Notes: generated from the letters alone by a model not told the origin. Positions 1 through 4,760 are shown, numbered from the stretch's first letter. The stretch is 7,695 nt of DNA from Hyphomicrobiales bacterium (GCA_027069645.1 JALXEI010000066.1:1-7695); one strand, 5' to 3'. Numbers and translations are program-made.

Positions 1-1
1 T

Positions 2-757
2 GATGCCCCGACCCGCAAGGGCAAGTCACCAGGCGCCTTTTCCCATCCCACAGTGCCAAGCGCACACCCCTATGTGCTGTTGAACTATATGGGAAAACCA
101 CGCGATGTCATGACCCTCGCGCATGAACTGGGGCACGGGGTGCATCAGGTGCTGGCTGCCGGGCAGGGGGCGCTGATGGCGCCAACGCCGCTGACGCTGG
201 CCGAAACCGCTTCCGTGTTTGGCGAAATGCTGACCTTTCGAGCCTTGCTGGAAAAGGCCAAGGACCCGCGCGAGCGCAAGGTGATGATTGCCGGCAAGGT
301 CGAGGACATGATCAATACGGTAGTACGCCAGATCGCCTTTTACACCTTCGAGCGTAAGCTGCACACGGAGCGCCAGTCAGGCGAGCTGACGGCGGAGCGC
401 ATCGGCGAATTGTGGATGAGTGTGCAGGGCGAGAGCCTTGGCCCGGCCATTCGTCTGCATGAGGGCTATGAACATTACTGGGCCTATATCCCCCATTTCA
501 TCCACTCGCCCTTCTATGTCTATGCCTATGCCTTTGGTGATTGCCTCGTCAACTCGCTCTATGCCGTCTATCAAAATGCTTCCGACGGCTTTGCCGAAAA
601 ATATTTCGACATGCTGCGCGCCGGAGGAAGCAAACACCACAAGGAATTGCTGGCCCCCTTCGGCCTCGATGCCAGCGATCCCGCCTTCTGGGGCAAGGGC
701 CTCTCAATGATCGAAGGCCTGATTGACGAGCTGGAAGAAATGGAAGCAGCAGGCTGA
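2..757 (+). CDS. pepF: Oligoendopeptidase F family zinc metallopeptidase (M3), C-terminal part
   Basis: Cytoplasmic zinc endopeptidase that cuts short peptides, acting in peptide turnover. Only the last 251 codons are in the window; the frame is open to the left edge at base 2, and a GTG at 53 is internal, not a start. The M3 signature HELGH (visible residues 41-45) supplies two zinc-binding His and the catalytic Glu. The Glu of LAETAS (residue 68) fits the third zinc ligand. The downstream HEGYEHYW and the HFIHSPFYVYAYAFG stretch match the conserved substrate-pocket region near the end of PepF-type enzymes, and the stop lies where the family normally ends, so the C-terminus is intact. Codon use is GC-rich like the aap block. 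A GC-rich palindromic repeat follows 35 bp after the stop and could act as a terminator. Family assignment is firm; the exact subfamily within M3B is inferred. Confidence 0.93.
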   Translation, partial: DAPTRKGKSPGAFSHPTVPSAHPYVLLNYMGKPRDVMTLAHELGHGVHQVLAAGQGALMAPTPLTLAETASVFGEMLTFRALLEKAKDPRERKVMIAGKVEDMINTVVRQIAFYTFERKLHTERQSGELTAERIGELWMSVQGESLGPAIRLHEGYEHYWAYIPHFIHSPFYVYAYAFGDCLVNSLYAVYQNASDGFAEKYFDMLRAGGSKHHKELLAPFGLDASDPAFWGKGLSMIEGLIDELEEMEAAG

Positions 758-791
758 TGACTCGTTGACGGACGGGGTGATGGCCTCTTGT

Positions 792-829
792 CCCCTCGCC
801 CCATAGGGGAGAGGGTTAGGGAGAGGGGG
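792..829 (+). repeat. GC-rich hairpin repeat downstream of pepF; possible terminator
   Basis: CCCTCGCCCC (793-802) and GGGGAGAGGG (806-815) form a 10-position stem with a single G-A mismatch and an ATA loop. A G-rich tail continues to 829. The pattern CCCTCTCCCTAACCCTCTCCC on the reverse strand is a dispersed intergenic repeat seen in many proteobacterial genomes. It sits 35 bp after the pepF stop, so it may stabilise or end that transcript, but there is no T-run after it. Confidence 0.6.
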
Positions 830-861
830 CAAAGAAAAGAAAATGTCCTGCGCGGACGGCG

Positions 862-883
862 TTCAAGGGACCAGTCCCTTGAA
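862..883. repeat. Perfect palindrome, 10-bp arms
   Basis: TTCAAGGGAC (862-871) and GTCCCTTGAA (874-883) are perfect inverted repeats around CA. A second small hairpin, CCCA/TGGG with a T-rich loop, follows at about 887-899. The GGGAC-NN-GTCCC core resembles the GGGGAC-AA-GTCCCC hairpin inside the 1947-2054 element, so this may be a relic of the same kind of repeat. Confidence 0.6.
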
Positions 884-943
884 AATCCCATTTTTTGGGG
901 AGGCGGTAAAAGGGTAAGGCGGTGCAGCTTCTATTCACATGTT

Positions 944-979
944 GGACGGGGTTTGCAACCCCGTCCATGATGTTCATGC
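944..979 (+). repeat. REP-like unit, copy 1 (hairpin plus TTCATGC tag)
   Basis: GGACGGGGTT (944-953) pairs perfectly with AACCCCGTCC (957-966) around TGC. After six bases comes TTCATGC (973-979). The same hairpin-plus-tag arrangement recurs inverted at 1062-1096 and in the same orientation at 2793-2827, which defines a dispersed family. Copies 1 and 2 point their tags at each other across 82 bp, as in REP doublets (REPIN/BIME). Confidence 0.75.
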
Positions 980-1061
980 AAAATGGGCATGATTTAAAAT
1001 TACTCCGCACCAACCCGAGTTTACAGCCTCCCCCTCTTCATCCATACTGTCCTCAACATCG

Positions 1062-1096
1062 GCATGAACATACGAGCGGGCTTGCAAACCCCGCCC
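1062..1096 (-). repeat. REP-like unit, copy 2 (inverted)
   Basis: On the - strand this reads GGGCGGGGTT (1096-1087), loop, AAGCCCGCTC (1083-1074), then after five bases TTCATGC (1068-1062). The arms match at 8 of 10 positions, so it is more decayed than the other two copies, but the tag is intact. Its orientation is opposite to copy 1, which makes 944-1096 a facing doublet. Confidence 0.65.
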
Positions 1097-1203
1097 GACG
1101 GAGGCAAATTCTCAATTTTCTTCTCGTGCATGTTAATTATCATAGCAATAACGAACAAGCCCGCCGAAGGTACGCTTTTTCTTGTGCCGGTATTCAAGCG
1201 AGG

Positions 1204-1221
1204 AAAAACTGAGCTGGCTCA
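1204..1221 (-). terminator. Weak candidate terminator for the DUF416 gene
   Basis: On the - strand, 30 bp past the DUF416 stop, TGAGC-CA-GCTCA (1221-1210) forms a short stem and is followed within two bases by a run of five T (1208-1204). The stem is only 4-5 bp with a tight loop, so it may not function. Confidence 0.3.
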
Positions 1222-1250
1222 TGGGCACCCCCCTTCATCAACAGGCCGAA

Positions 1251-1892
1251 TCATTGATGTTTTATACCATGAACCCTGGCTTGTTCAGAGGTTCCTAAAC
1301 AACTTTCCTCGCTGTCAAACCATTTGTTTTTTACCGCCGTCATGGATACAGAAATATCATCATCAAGCGTGCTTAGGAAGTCAAGGTTCTCACGCTGTCG
1401 TTTTAACTCCTTCTGCATCAACTCATGTTCCAGGATTTTTTCCTCAAGATCATGGGCAGCAGGGTCCATATCCTCCAACTCCTGCACGTACATATCTACA
1501 GAATCACGAACCAATGTGACCGCCTCTACAATAGTGTCAGTTTTCTGATCACTGAATGCTTTCATCAGCAAGCTGATGGCTACAGCAGCGTCTAGCGCCG
1601 AAGAAACAAGGTCTGAGTCAAAATCCTCAGTATCAGGGGCTAATGATTCAGCCTGAGCAGCTTCGTTTGAAAGGTCTGCACGAGAAACTCCATTTAATAG
1701 TGTATCCCACGCTTTCGTGAGCAGACCTGCAAGCTGACTTGTACCTCCGGATCCTGTTTCAGCAGCAAATACGTGAAAACCGGGAATTAACCGCTGGCAA
1801 ACTATCAGGAGAAAAACAAGTTGCTTCCAGAAAGGAAGCTTGACCAGCTTTTCCTTTAGTTCATCTTCGTTGAATGCAGGTTCCATTTCCAA
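1251..1892 (-). CDS. DUF416 family protein (E. coli YjaG-like)
   Basis: Predicted soluble protein of 213 aa of unknown function. The line-up with my memory of E. coli YjaG is good: LPFWKQLVFLLIVCQRLIPG (residues 19-38) matches the 'LESWQHVTFMACLCERMYPN' region. AAETG (43-47), AWDTLL (61-66) and DFDSDLVSSALDAAVAISLL (90-109) follow in the right order, and a charged helix (about 148-172) occupies the C-terminal family helix. The first codon taken here is TTG at 1892; an ATG two codons later (1886) is equally plausible, since neither has a strong SD. The tail after residue about 185 (DSEESCLGTSEQ...) extends beyond the YjaG end and looks unconserved. The gene is visibly AT-richer than pepF or aap, suggesting separate acquisition. 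It diverges from the DUF2199 gene across repeat-rich DNA. Family assignment is good; no function is known to me. Confidence 0.82.
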   Translation of the reverse strand: MEMEPAFNEDELKEKLVKLPFWKQLVFLLIVCQRLIPGFHVFAAETGSGGTSQLAGLLTKAWDTLLNGVSRADLSNEAAQAESLAPDTEDFDSDLVSSALDAAVAISLLMKAFSDQKTDTIVEAVTLVRDSVDMYVQELEDMDPAAHDLEEKILEHELMQKELKRQRENLDFLSTLDDDISVSMTAVKNKWFDSEESCLGTSEQARVHGIKHQ

Positions 1893-1919
1893 AAGCTCAT
1901 TTCTTCAGTGGACCAGGAT

Positions 1920-1960
1920 CAGGACTCATTACAGTCATTTGGTGGCTGTAATGAGTCCTG
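1920..1960. repeat. 15-bp inverted repeat upstream of DUF416; duplicate element end
   Basis: CAGGACTCATTACAG (1920-1934) and CTGTAATGAGTCCTG (1946-1960) are perfect inverted repeats around an 11-base loop. The right arm is also the left terminus of the 1947-2054 element, so the left arm looks like the end of a second, mostly lost copy in opposite orientation. It lies 28 bp upstream of the DUF416 start, so it could also serve as a regulator site or cruciform in that gene's promoter region. Confidence 0.7.
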
Positions 1961-2054
1961 CCCCTGGGGGACAAGTCCCCAAACCCCCTTGTTAAACGGG
2001 TTTCCAAAGGGCTCGCCCTTTGGTAGGGTCGCAGGGGCAAAGCCCCTCATTACA
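1947..2054. repeat. 108-bp MITE-like element with cloverleaf folding potential
   Basis: TGTAATGAG (1947-1955) and CTCATTACA (2046-2054) are perfect terminal inverted repeats. Just inside, TGCCCCTG (1959-1966) pairs with CAGGGGCA (2032-2039). Within this lie three adjacent hairpins: GGGGAC/GTCCCC (1967-1980), AAACCC/GGGTTT (1981-2003) and CCAAAGGGC/GCCCTTTGG (2004-2023). Its short length, structured termini and lack of coding capacity fit a non-autonomous miniature element or a structured intergenic repeat. No transposase or clear target-site duplication is visible. It lies between the divergent DUF416 and DUF2199 genes, ending 123 bp before the DUF2199 ATG. Confidence 0.65.
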
Positions 2055-2177
2055 AGGTGGTCCGCTTGCATGATCCCATAAAAATGCCCGGCATCAAGGG
2101 CGGTTGGTATAAGGTCCGGTTGGAAGGGGGAATGCAGTCCGCTTCAAACAGCACAAACCCTGACAAGGAGAAAACAG

Positions 2178-2783
2178 ATGGCAGATGCCCCTCTTCCTCT
2201 CAGTGAAGATCCGCGCTGGAGACGCCTGCACGAAACAGGCTGGAGATGTAAGGGCTGCAATGAAGAACATTTCGGCCTGATGGAGTTTGCCTATGACCAC
2301 CCTCACTACTGGCAAGATGAAGGCGACCCCCAGCCCAACAGCGCCATTTTATCTGCCGATCATATTCTGACAGAGGATTTTTGCATCATAAAGGATGGAG
2401 ATGAGCAGTATTTTTTCATTCGTGCCATATTGCCTTTGCCCATAGTGGGAACCGAGGATGAGTTCTGGGCCTATGGCGTATGGGCCAGCGCCTTTGCAAA
2501 CAGCTTCAATGCCTATCTTGAAATTTTTGATTCGCCACATGGTGGCGATTCCTCCCCCTTGCTCGGCCGGCTTTCCAGCCAGATAAATGGCTATCCCGAC
2601 ACCTTGAACATGAAGTGTACACTTGTGCCGCAGGACAACAGGCAGCGTCCTCATATTGTGCTTGACGAGGAGTCAAACCACCCGCTGGTTGAAGAACAAA
2701 TTAACGGCATCAGTTTTGATCGTATTCTTGAGCTGCACAAAATCAATGGCTACGACATATCCGCAGCTCTTTCTGATGGCTGA
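2178..2783 (+). CDS. DUF2199 domain-containing protein
   Basis: Predicted cytoplasmic protein of 201 aa with no signal peptide or membrane segment; function unknown. Recognised as DUF2199 from the ordered family features. An N-terminal CxxC (C24, C27) in WRCKGCNEEHFGL is followed by DFCIIKDGDEQYFFIRAILPLPIVG (residues 67-91). Next come FWAYGVWASAF (96-106), Gly-Arg-Leu before the NGYPDT stretch (130-142), and RPHIVLDE..NHPLVEEQINGIS (157-179). The ATG at 2178 has a strong SD, AAGGAG (2165-2170), at 7-bp spacing. A possible -10 is TATAAG (2108-2113), but no good -35 accompanies it. A REP-like hairpin starts 10 bp after the stop and may end the transcript. The gene is monocistronic, divergent from DUF416, and upstream of the toxin-antitoxin pair. 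The two Cys might bind metal, but I see no second pair, so that is speculation. Confidence 0.85.
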   Translation: MADAPLPLSEDPRWRRLHETGWRCKGCNEEHFGLMEFAYDHPHYWQDEGDPQPNSAILSADHILTEDFCIIKDGDEQYFFIRAILPLPIVGTEDEFWAYGVWASAFANSFNAYLEIFDSPHGGDSSPLLGRLSSQINGYPDTLNMKCTLVPQDNRQRPHIVLDEESNHPLVEEQINGISFDRILELHKINGYDISAALSDG

Positions 2784-2792
2784 ACCAGAGCG

Positions 2793-2827
2793 GGACGGGG
2801 TTGTAACCCCGTCCGCAAAATTCATGC
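2793..2827 (+). repeat. REP-like unit, copy 3; probable 3' hairpin of DUF2199
   Basis: GGACGGGGTT (2793-2802) and AACCCCGTCC (2805-2814) are perfect 10-bp arms around GT. After six bases comes TTCATGC (2821-2827), as in copy 1. Further sequence resemblance (AATGGG, ATG) continues past the tag in copies 1 and 3. It starts 10 bp after the DUF2199 stop. No T-run follows, so it would protect or attenuate rather than act as a classical terminator. Confidence 0.75.
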
Positions 2828-2858
2828 GTATAATGGGATGTGTCGGCTACTGCACAGC

Positions 2859-2887
2859 TTGAAAGTTGGCTTGCAACCTGCTATGTT
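2859..2887 (+). promoter_or_regulatory. Candidate sigma-70-type promoter of the toxin-antitoxin operon
   Basis: TTGAAA (2859-2864) and TATGTT (2882-2887) are separated by 17 bp, the usual spacing. The -10 lies inside the left arm of the operator palindrome, which would let a bound antitoxin block RNA polymerase. The expected transcript start is around 2893-2895, giving a short leader of roughly 25 bases. Confidence 0.5.
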
Positions 2888-2912
2888 ATAACCATAGTGC
2901 TAACATAGCAGG
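2877..2912. promoter_or_regulatory. Inverted-repeat operator of the toxin-antitoxin operon
   Basis: CCTGCTATGTTA (2877-2888) and TAACATAGCAGG (2901-2912) are perfect 12-bp arms separated by 12 bp. The left arm overlaps the candidate -10, and the right arm ends in the AGG that is the only SD-like sequence before the antitoxin ATG (8-bp gap). This is the layout expected for autorepression by an AbrB-fold antitoxin, alone or in complex with its toxin. In mRNA starting between the arms only the right arm would be transcribed, so it is more likely a DNA site than an RNA hairpin. Confidence 0.75.
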
Positions 2913-2920
2913 CCAAGTCC

Positions 2921-3145
2921 ATGAAACATCTTAAAATTCGCAAAATCGGCAATTCTTACGGGGTTATTCTGCCCAAAGAGGTGCTGGAGCAGTTGCAGGC
3001 CGGGGAAGGTGATGAGCTGACGCTGACCAGAACGCCGGGTGGTTTTACCCTTGGCCAGCGGGATGAAAAGTTCCGGCGGACCATGGAGATTGCGGAAGAG
3101 TTCATGAAAAAATATCGCAATACGCTGCGCGAGCTGGCCAAATGA
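2921..3145 (+). CDS. AbrB/MazE/SpoVT-family antitoxin of a Doc toxin
   Basis: A 74-aa DNA-binding antitoxin. Residues 1-45 form the swapped-hairpin AbrB fold: KIRKIGNSYGVILPKEVLEQL (5-25) is the hallmark strand-turn-strand 'IGNSxGVxLPKxVL' sequence, followed by GDELTLTRTPGGFTL. Residues about 46-74 (basic and helical, DEKFRRTMEIAEEFMKKYR) would be the tail that wraps the toxin. By family knowledge it dimerises, binds its own promoter palindrome and neutralises the toxin. The ATG at 2921 has only a weak SD (AGG, 8 bp upstream), itself part of the operator. The stop overlaps the toxin start by 4 bp (ATGA, 3142-3145), so the two are translationally coupled. Doc's classical partner is Phd; an AbrB-type partner is a frequent alternative. 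Confidence 0.9.
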   Translation: MKHLKIRKIGNSYGVILPKEVLEQLQAGEGDELTLTRTPGGFTLGQRDEKFRRTMEIAEEFMKKYRNTLRELAK

Positions 3146-3525
3146 GTGAGCCGGTCTGGCTGGAGCTTGCAGAAGTCGAAGCGCTTCATATGTATTCTCT
3201 GGCGCAGCATGGCGGATTGGCCGGTACACGGGATGCCGGGGCGCTTGAAGCCGCAATGGCTCGTCCGCAGCAGCTTTTTGCCTATGAAGAACCAGAGCCT
3301 GACCTGTGTGCTTTGGCCGCAGCCTATGCGGTGGGCATTATACGCAACCATCCTTATGTGGATGGCAACAAGCGCACGGGTTTTGTTGCAGCAGGTGTGT
3401 TTTTGAAAGTCAACGGCCTTGAACTCACCGCCAGCGAAGTGGAAGCGGCCAGCATGGTGATTGCCCTTGCGGCCAGCGAGATGGACGAAAAAACCTTTGC
3501 CCAATGGTTGCGCGAGCGCACATAA
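3142..3525 (+). CDS. doc: Death-on-curing (Doc) family toxin, Fic fold
   Basis: A 127-aa toxin of a type II system, normal length for Doc. The active-site motif HPYVDGNKRTG (residues 70-80) matches the Doc form HxFx(D/A)xNKR of the Fic motif, with Lys76 where AMPylating Fic proteins carry Gly. His70, Asp74, Asn76-region and Arg78 would be catalytic or nucleotide-binding; Tyr72 replaces the usual Phe. The N-terminal LAEVEALHMYSLAQHGGLAGTRDAGALEAAMARP is the standard Doc start. Phage P1 Doc inactivates EF-Tu by phosphorylation and so halts translation; the same role is inferred here, with the cytoplasm as its site. The motif and length look intact, so the toxin is probably active. It is co-transcribed with, and overlaps, the upstream antitoxin. 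Downstream is a T-rich region with REP-like hairpins. Chromosomal location suggests a stability or stress module rather than plasmid addiction. Confidence 0.92.
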   Translation: MSEPVWLELAEVEALHMYSLAQHGGLAGTRDAGALEAAMARPQQLFAYEEPEPDLCALAAAYAVGIIRNHPYVDGNKRTGFVAAGVFLKVNGLELTASEVEAASMVIALAASEMDEKTFAQWLRERT

Positions 3526-3563
3526 TACCAACTGTCCCCGTTCGGTTTGCAAATCACCACGCT

Positions 3564-3596
3564 CCCCGGACAAGTGACAGCGCCGCGCCGGGGTCA
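3564..3596 (+). repeat. Second REP-like family, copy A
   Basis: CCCCGG (3564-3569) pairs with CCGGGG (3588-3593). The sequence CCCGGACAAG...GAC..AGCGC...CCGGG closely matches the reverse complement of the unit at 3664-3696. The two therefore form a facing pair about 67 bp apart. It lies 38 bp after the Doc stop. Repeats of this CCCGGAcaaG type are common between genes in Alphaproteobacteria. Confidence 0.6.
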
Positions 3597-3598
3597 GA

Positions 3599-3637
3599 GT
3601 CACAAGTGATATGATTTTGTTTTTATTCGTTTTTTTT
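3599..3637 (+). terminator. Possible terminator region after doc
   Basis: A small hairpin TCAC-AA-GTGA (3600-3609), inside the wider GTGAC (3574-3578)/GTCAC (3599-3603) pairing, is followed by T-rich DNA (3614-3637) containing runs of five and eight T. This could end the toxin-antitoxin transcript, but the stems are short and the T-run is offset. Confidence 0.35.
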
Positions 3638-3663
3638 ATCCAGTTCCGTCTTCACTGCCCCTG

Positions 3664-3696
3664 GATCCCGGATCAGCGCTTGTCGCTTGTCCGGGA
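3664..3696 (-). repeat. Second REP-like family, copy B (inverted)
   Basis: CCCGGATCAGCG (3667-3678) and CGCTTGTCCGGG (3684-3695) pair at 10 of 12 positions around five bases. Read on the - strand it starts CCCGGACAAGCGAC and matches copy A. It lies 94 bp downstream of the LMW-PTP-like stop and may form that transcript's 3' hairpin. A half-unit (CCGGGATC) also occurs at about 3781-3788, next to that stop. Confidence 0.6.
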
Positions 3697-3789
3697 AGCG
3701 AAACATCGAGGCAGAACGAAAAAGGTGAGTCATTCTTTTTGCATTCCGGTATAAAATAGTTGAGACAATCCTGATGCTTTCCGGGATCA

Positions 3790-4257
3790 CTACAGGCTGG
3801 GGGCGCGGTTGAAATCAAAAAAATTCTTGATCTTTTGAAACAGCGTATCCCGGCATGTGCGGTAGGATTCGAGAACCTGCTGGCGATTGCCTGTGACGAA
3901 AGTGGGGTCAAGGGTTGGCCAATAGTCGACCTCGACAGCCATTGTGCGTGTCAGCTCCAGCGCCTGGTGATGAGCTTCGGGAGTCAGGGTGATGATGAGA
4001 TCGAAATTGCTGTCGAACAGATCGTTAATGGCGACAGGTTTGTGCCTTGAGACATCAATGCCGATTTCGTCCATGACCTCGGTGACGAAAGGGTCGGGAT
4101 GACCGGTACGCACACCGGCACTTTCCACATAGATGCGCTTCCCGGCGAGATGGCGCAATATGCCGGCTGCTATGGGCGAGCGCACCGAGTTCATTGTGCA
4201 GGCAAACAGAACGGCATCGGGAATCTTGCGGTGGACCGGTAGGTGTTGCGATGTCAT
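3790..4257 (-). CDS. Low-molecular-weight protein-tyrosine-phosphatase-family protein
   Basis: A 155-aa protein of the LMW-PTP/arsenate-reductase fold. The phosphate-binding loop C20-TMNSV-R26-S27 is the CX5R(S/T) signature, with Cys20 as nucleophile. YWPTLDPT contains Asp117-Pro118, in the position of the general acid. VESAGVRTG..PDPFVTEVMDEIGID (residues 44-67) is the usual middle of the family. Substrate unknown; it could be phosphotyrosine protein or another phosphate ester, and no arsenic genes are nearby. I chose the ATG at 4257 because it overlaps the UPF0262 stop as ATGA and has a G-rich stretch before it; an ATG at 4278 would add seven residues (MARGARQ). In many Alphaproteobacteria this gene follows UPF0262 and precedes infA; no infA is present here. 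Confidence 0.87.
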   Translation of the reverse strand: MTSQHLPVHRKIPDAVLFACTMNSVRSPIAAGILRHLAGKRIYVESAGVRTGHPDPFVTEVMDEIGIDVSRHKPVAINDLFDSNFDLIITLTPEAHHQALELTRTMAVEVDYWPTLDPTFVTGNRQQVLESYRTCRDTLFQKIKNFFDFNRAPSL

Positions 4258-4760
4258 CTGCCGGGCCCCCCGGGCCATTGCAGGGCACAGATCAGCGTGA
4301 ACAGCCGTCGTGCCGTCTCGAAATCGATCCTGATTTTGTCGCTGAGGCGGTCGATTACGAGTTGCGCTCCTTCATTGTGCAGGCCCCGGCGGCCCATATC
4401 TATGGCCTCGATACGGCTTGGCGGTGCATTTTTGATGGCTTCGAAATAGCTGTCGCAAAGCAGAAAGTAATCCTTGACGAGACGGCGAAAGGCGGACAGC
4501 GACAGCATCAGGGAGCTGACAGGGTTTTTGTCCCGGTCTCCGACATGAAAAACCAGGCGATTGTCTTCAAGGGCCAGCAATAGCGTATAGGGCCCTTTGA
4601 TCGGTGGTTTGAGCAATTCAAAGCTGTTGCTTTCCAGCAGATCATAGATTGCCACATTGCGTTCATGCTCGATATCGGGTGAACGGCGGGCAATGCTGTT
4701 TTCATCGAGAAGAACCTCGATCAGGCGATTGTCAGATGAATCCGGTGGTGTTTTGCTCAT
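4254..4760 (-). CDS. UPF0262 family protein
   Basis: A 168-aa conserved alphaproteobacterial protein of unknown function. Family recognition rests on NRLIEVLLDENSIARRSPDIEHERNVAIYDLLE (residues 11-43). It is supported by the later GPYTLLLALEDNRLVF, LSLSAFRRLVKDYFLLCDSYFEAI and IEAIDMGRRGLHNEGAQLVIDRL stretches in order, and by a length close to the usual ~160 aa. It is mostly helical, with no signal or membrane segment. It overlaps the phosphatase-family gene downstream by 4 bp, so the two are almost certainly cotranslated. No recognisable SD precedes the ATG at 4760. The typical upstream neighbour hisD is absent; aapP lies 154 bp upstream on the same strand, so read-through from the transporter operon is possible. 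Confidence 0.87.
   Translation of the reverse strand: MSKTPPDSSDNRLIEVLLDENSIARRSPDIEHERNVAIYDLLESNSFELLKPPIKGPYTLLLALEDNRLVFHVGDRDKNPVSSLMLSLSAFRRLVKDYFLLCDSYFEAIKNAPPSRIEAIDMGRRGLHNEGAQLVIDRLSDKIRIDFETARRLFTLICALQWPGGPGR

Larger units (their letters stand above)
758..1250. other. Gene-free, repeat-filled intergenic region
   Basis: A 493-bp stretch with no convincing gene. In order it holds a GC-rich hairpin repeat (792-829), a perfect 10-bp-arm palindrome (862-883), and two REP-like units facing each other (944-979 and 1062-1096). A featureless AT-richer stretch runs from about 1100 to 1200, and a weak terminator-like hairpin lies at 1204-1221. Open frames here translate to low-complexity or repeat-derived peptides without an SD or any family resemblance. 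It separates the housekeeping pepF from the accessory genes. Confidence 0.7.

Noticed and set aside
770..778. Half of a REP-like arm (GGACGGGGT) just after pepF
   Set aside because: There is no matching second arm or TTCATGC tag nearby; nine bases are too few to call a copy.
571..891. - strand open frame overlapping the pepF end and the GC-rich repeat
   Set aside because: Its sequence includes the peptide (PLSLTLSPMGRG) typically produced by translating the GC-rich dispersed repeat; it is a known source of false genes.
1064..1519. 151-codon + strand open frame overlapping DUF416
   Set aside because: It is antisense to a gene with clear family motifs, begins inside REP-like copy 2, has no SD, and its translation resembles nothing I know.
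2793..2827. Intrinsic terminator for DUF2199
   Set aside because: The hairpin is strong and well placed but no T-run follows, and the same unit occurs elsewhere as a REP-like repeat, so I list it as a repeat only.
2956..3603. 215-codon - strand open frame opposite the toxin-antitoxin genes
   Set aside because: It is the antisense shadow of two overlapping genes with intact motifs on the + strand, and shows no coherent domain.
758..3789. CRISPR array, or insertion sequence with transposase
   Set aside because: The repeats are few, unevenly spaced and in mixed orientations, with no regular spacers, and no frame resembles a transposase or Cas protein.
3636..3911. - strand frame at the end of the LMW-PTP gene, possibly a missing infA
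   Set aside because: The translation contains repeat-derived residues and nothing like the IF1 sequence; it overlaps the phosphatase gene in another frame.
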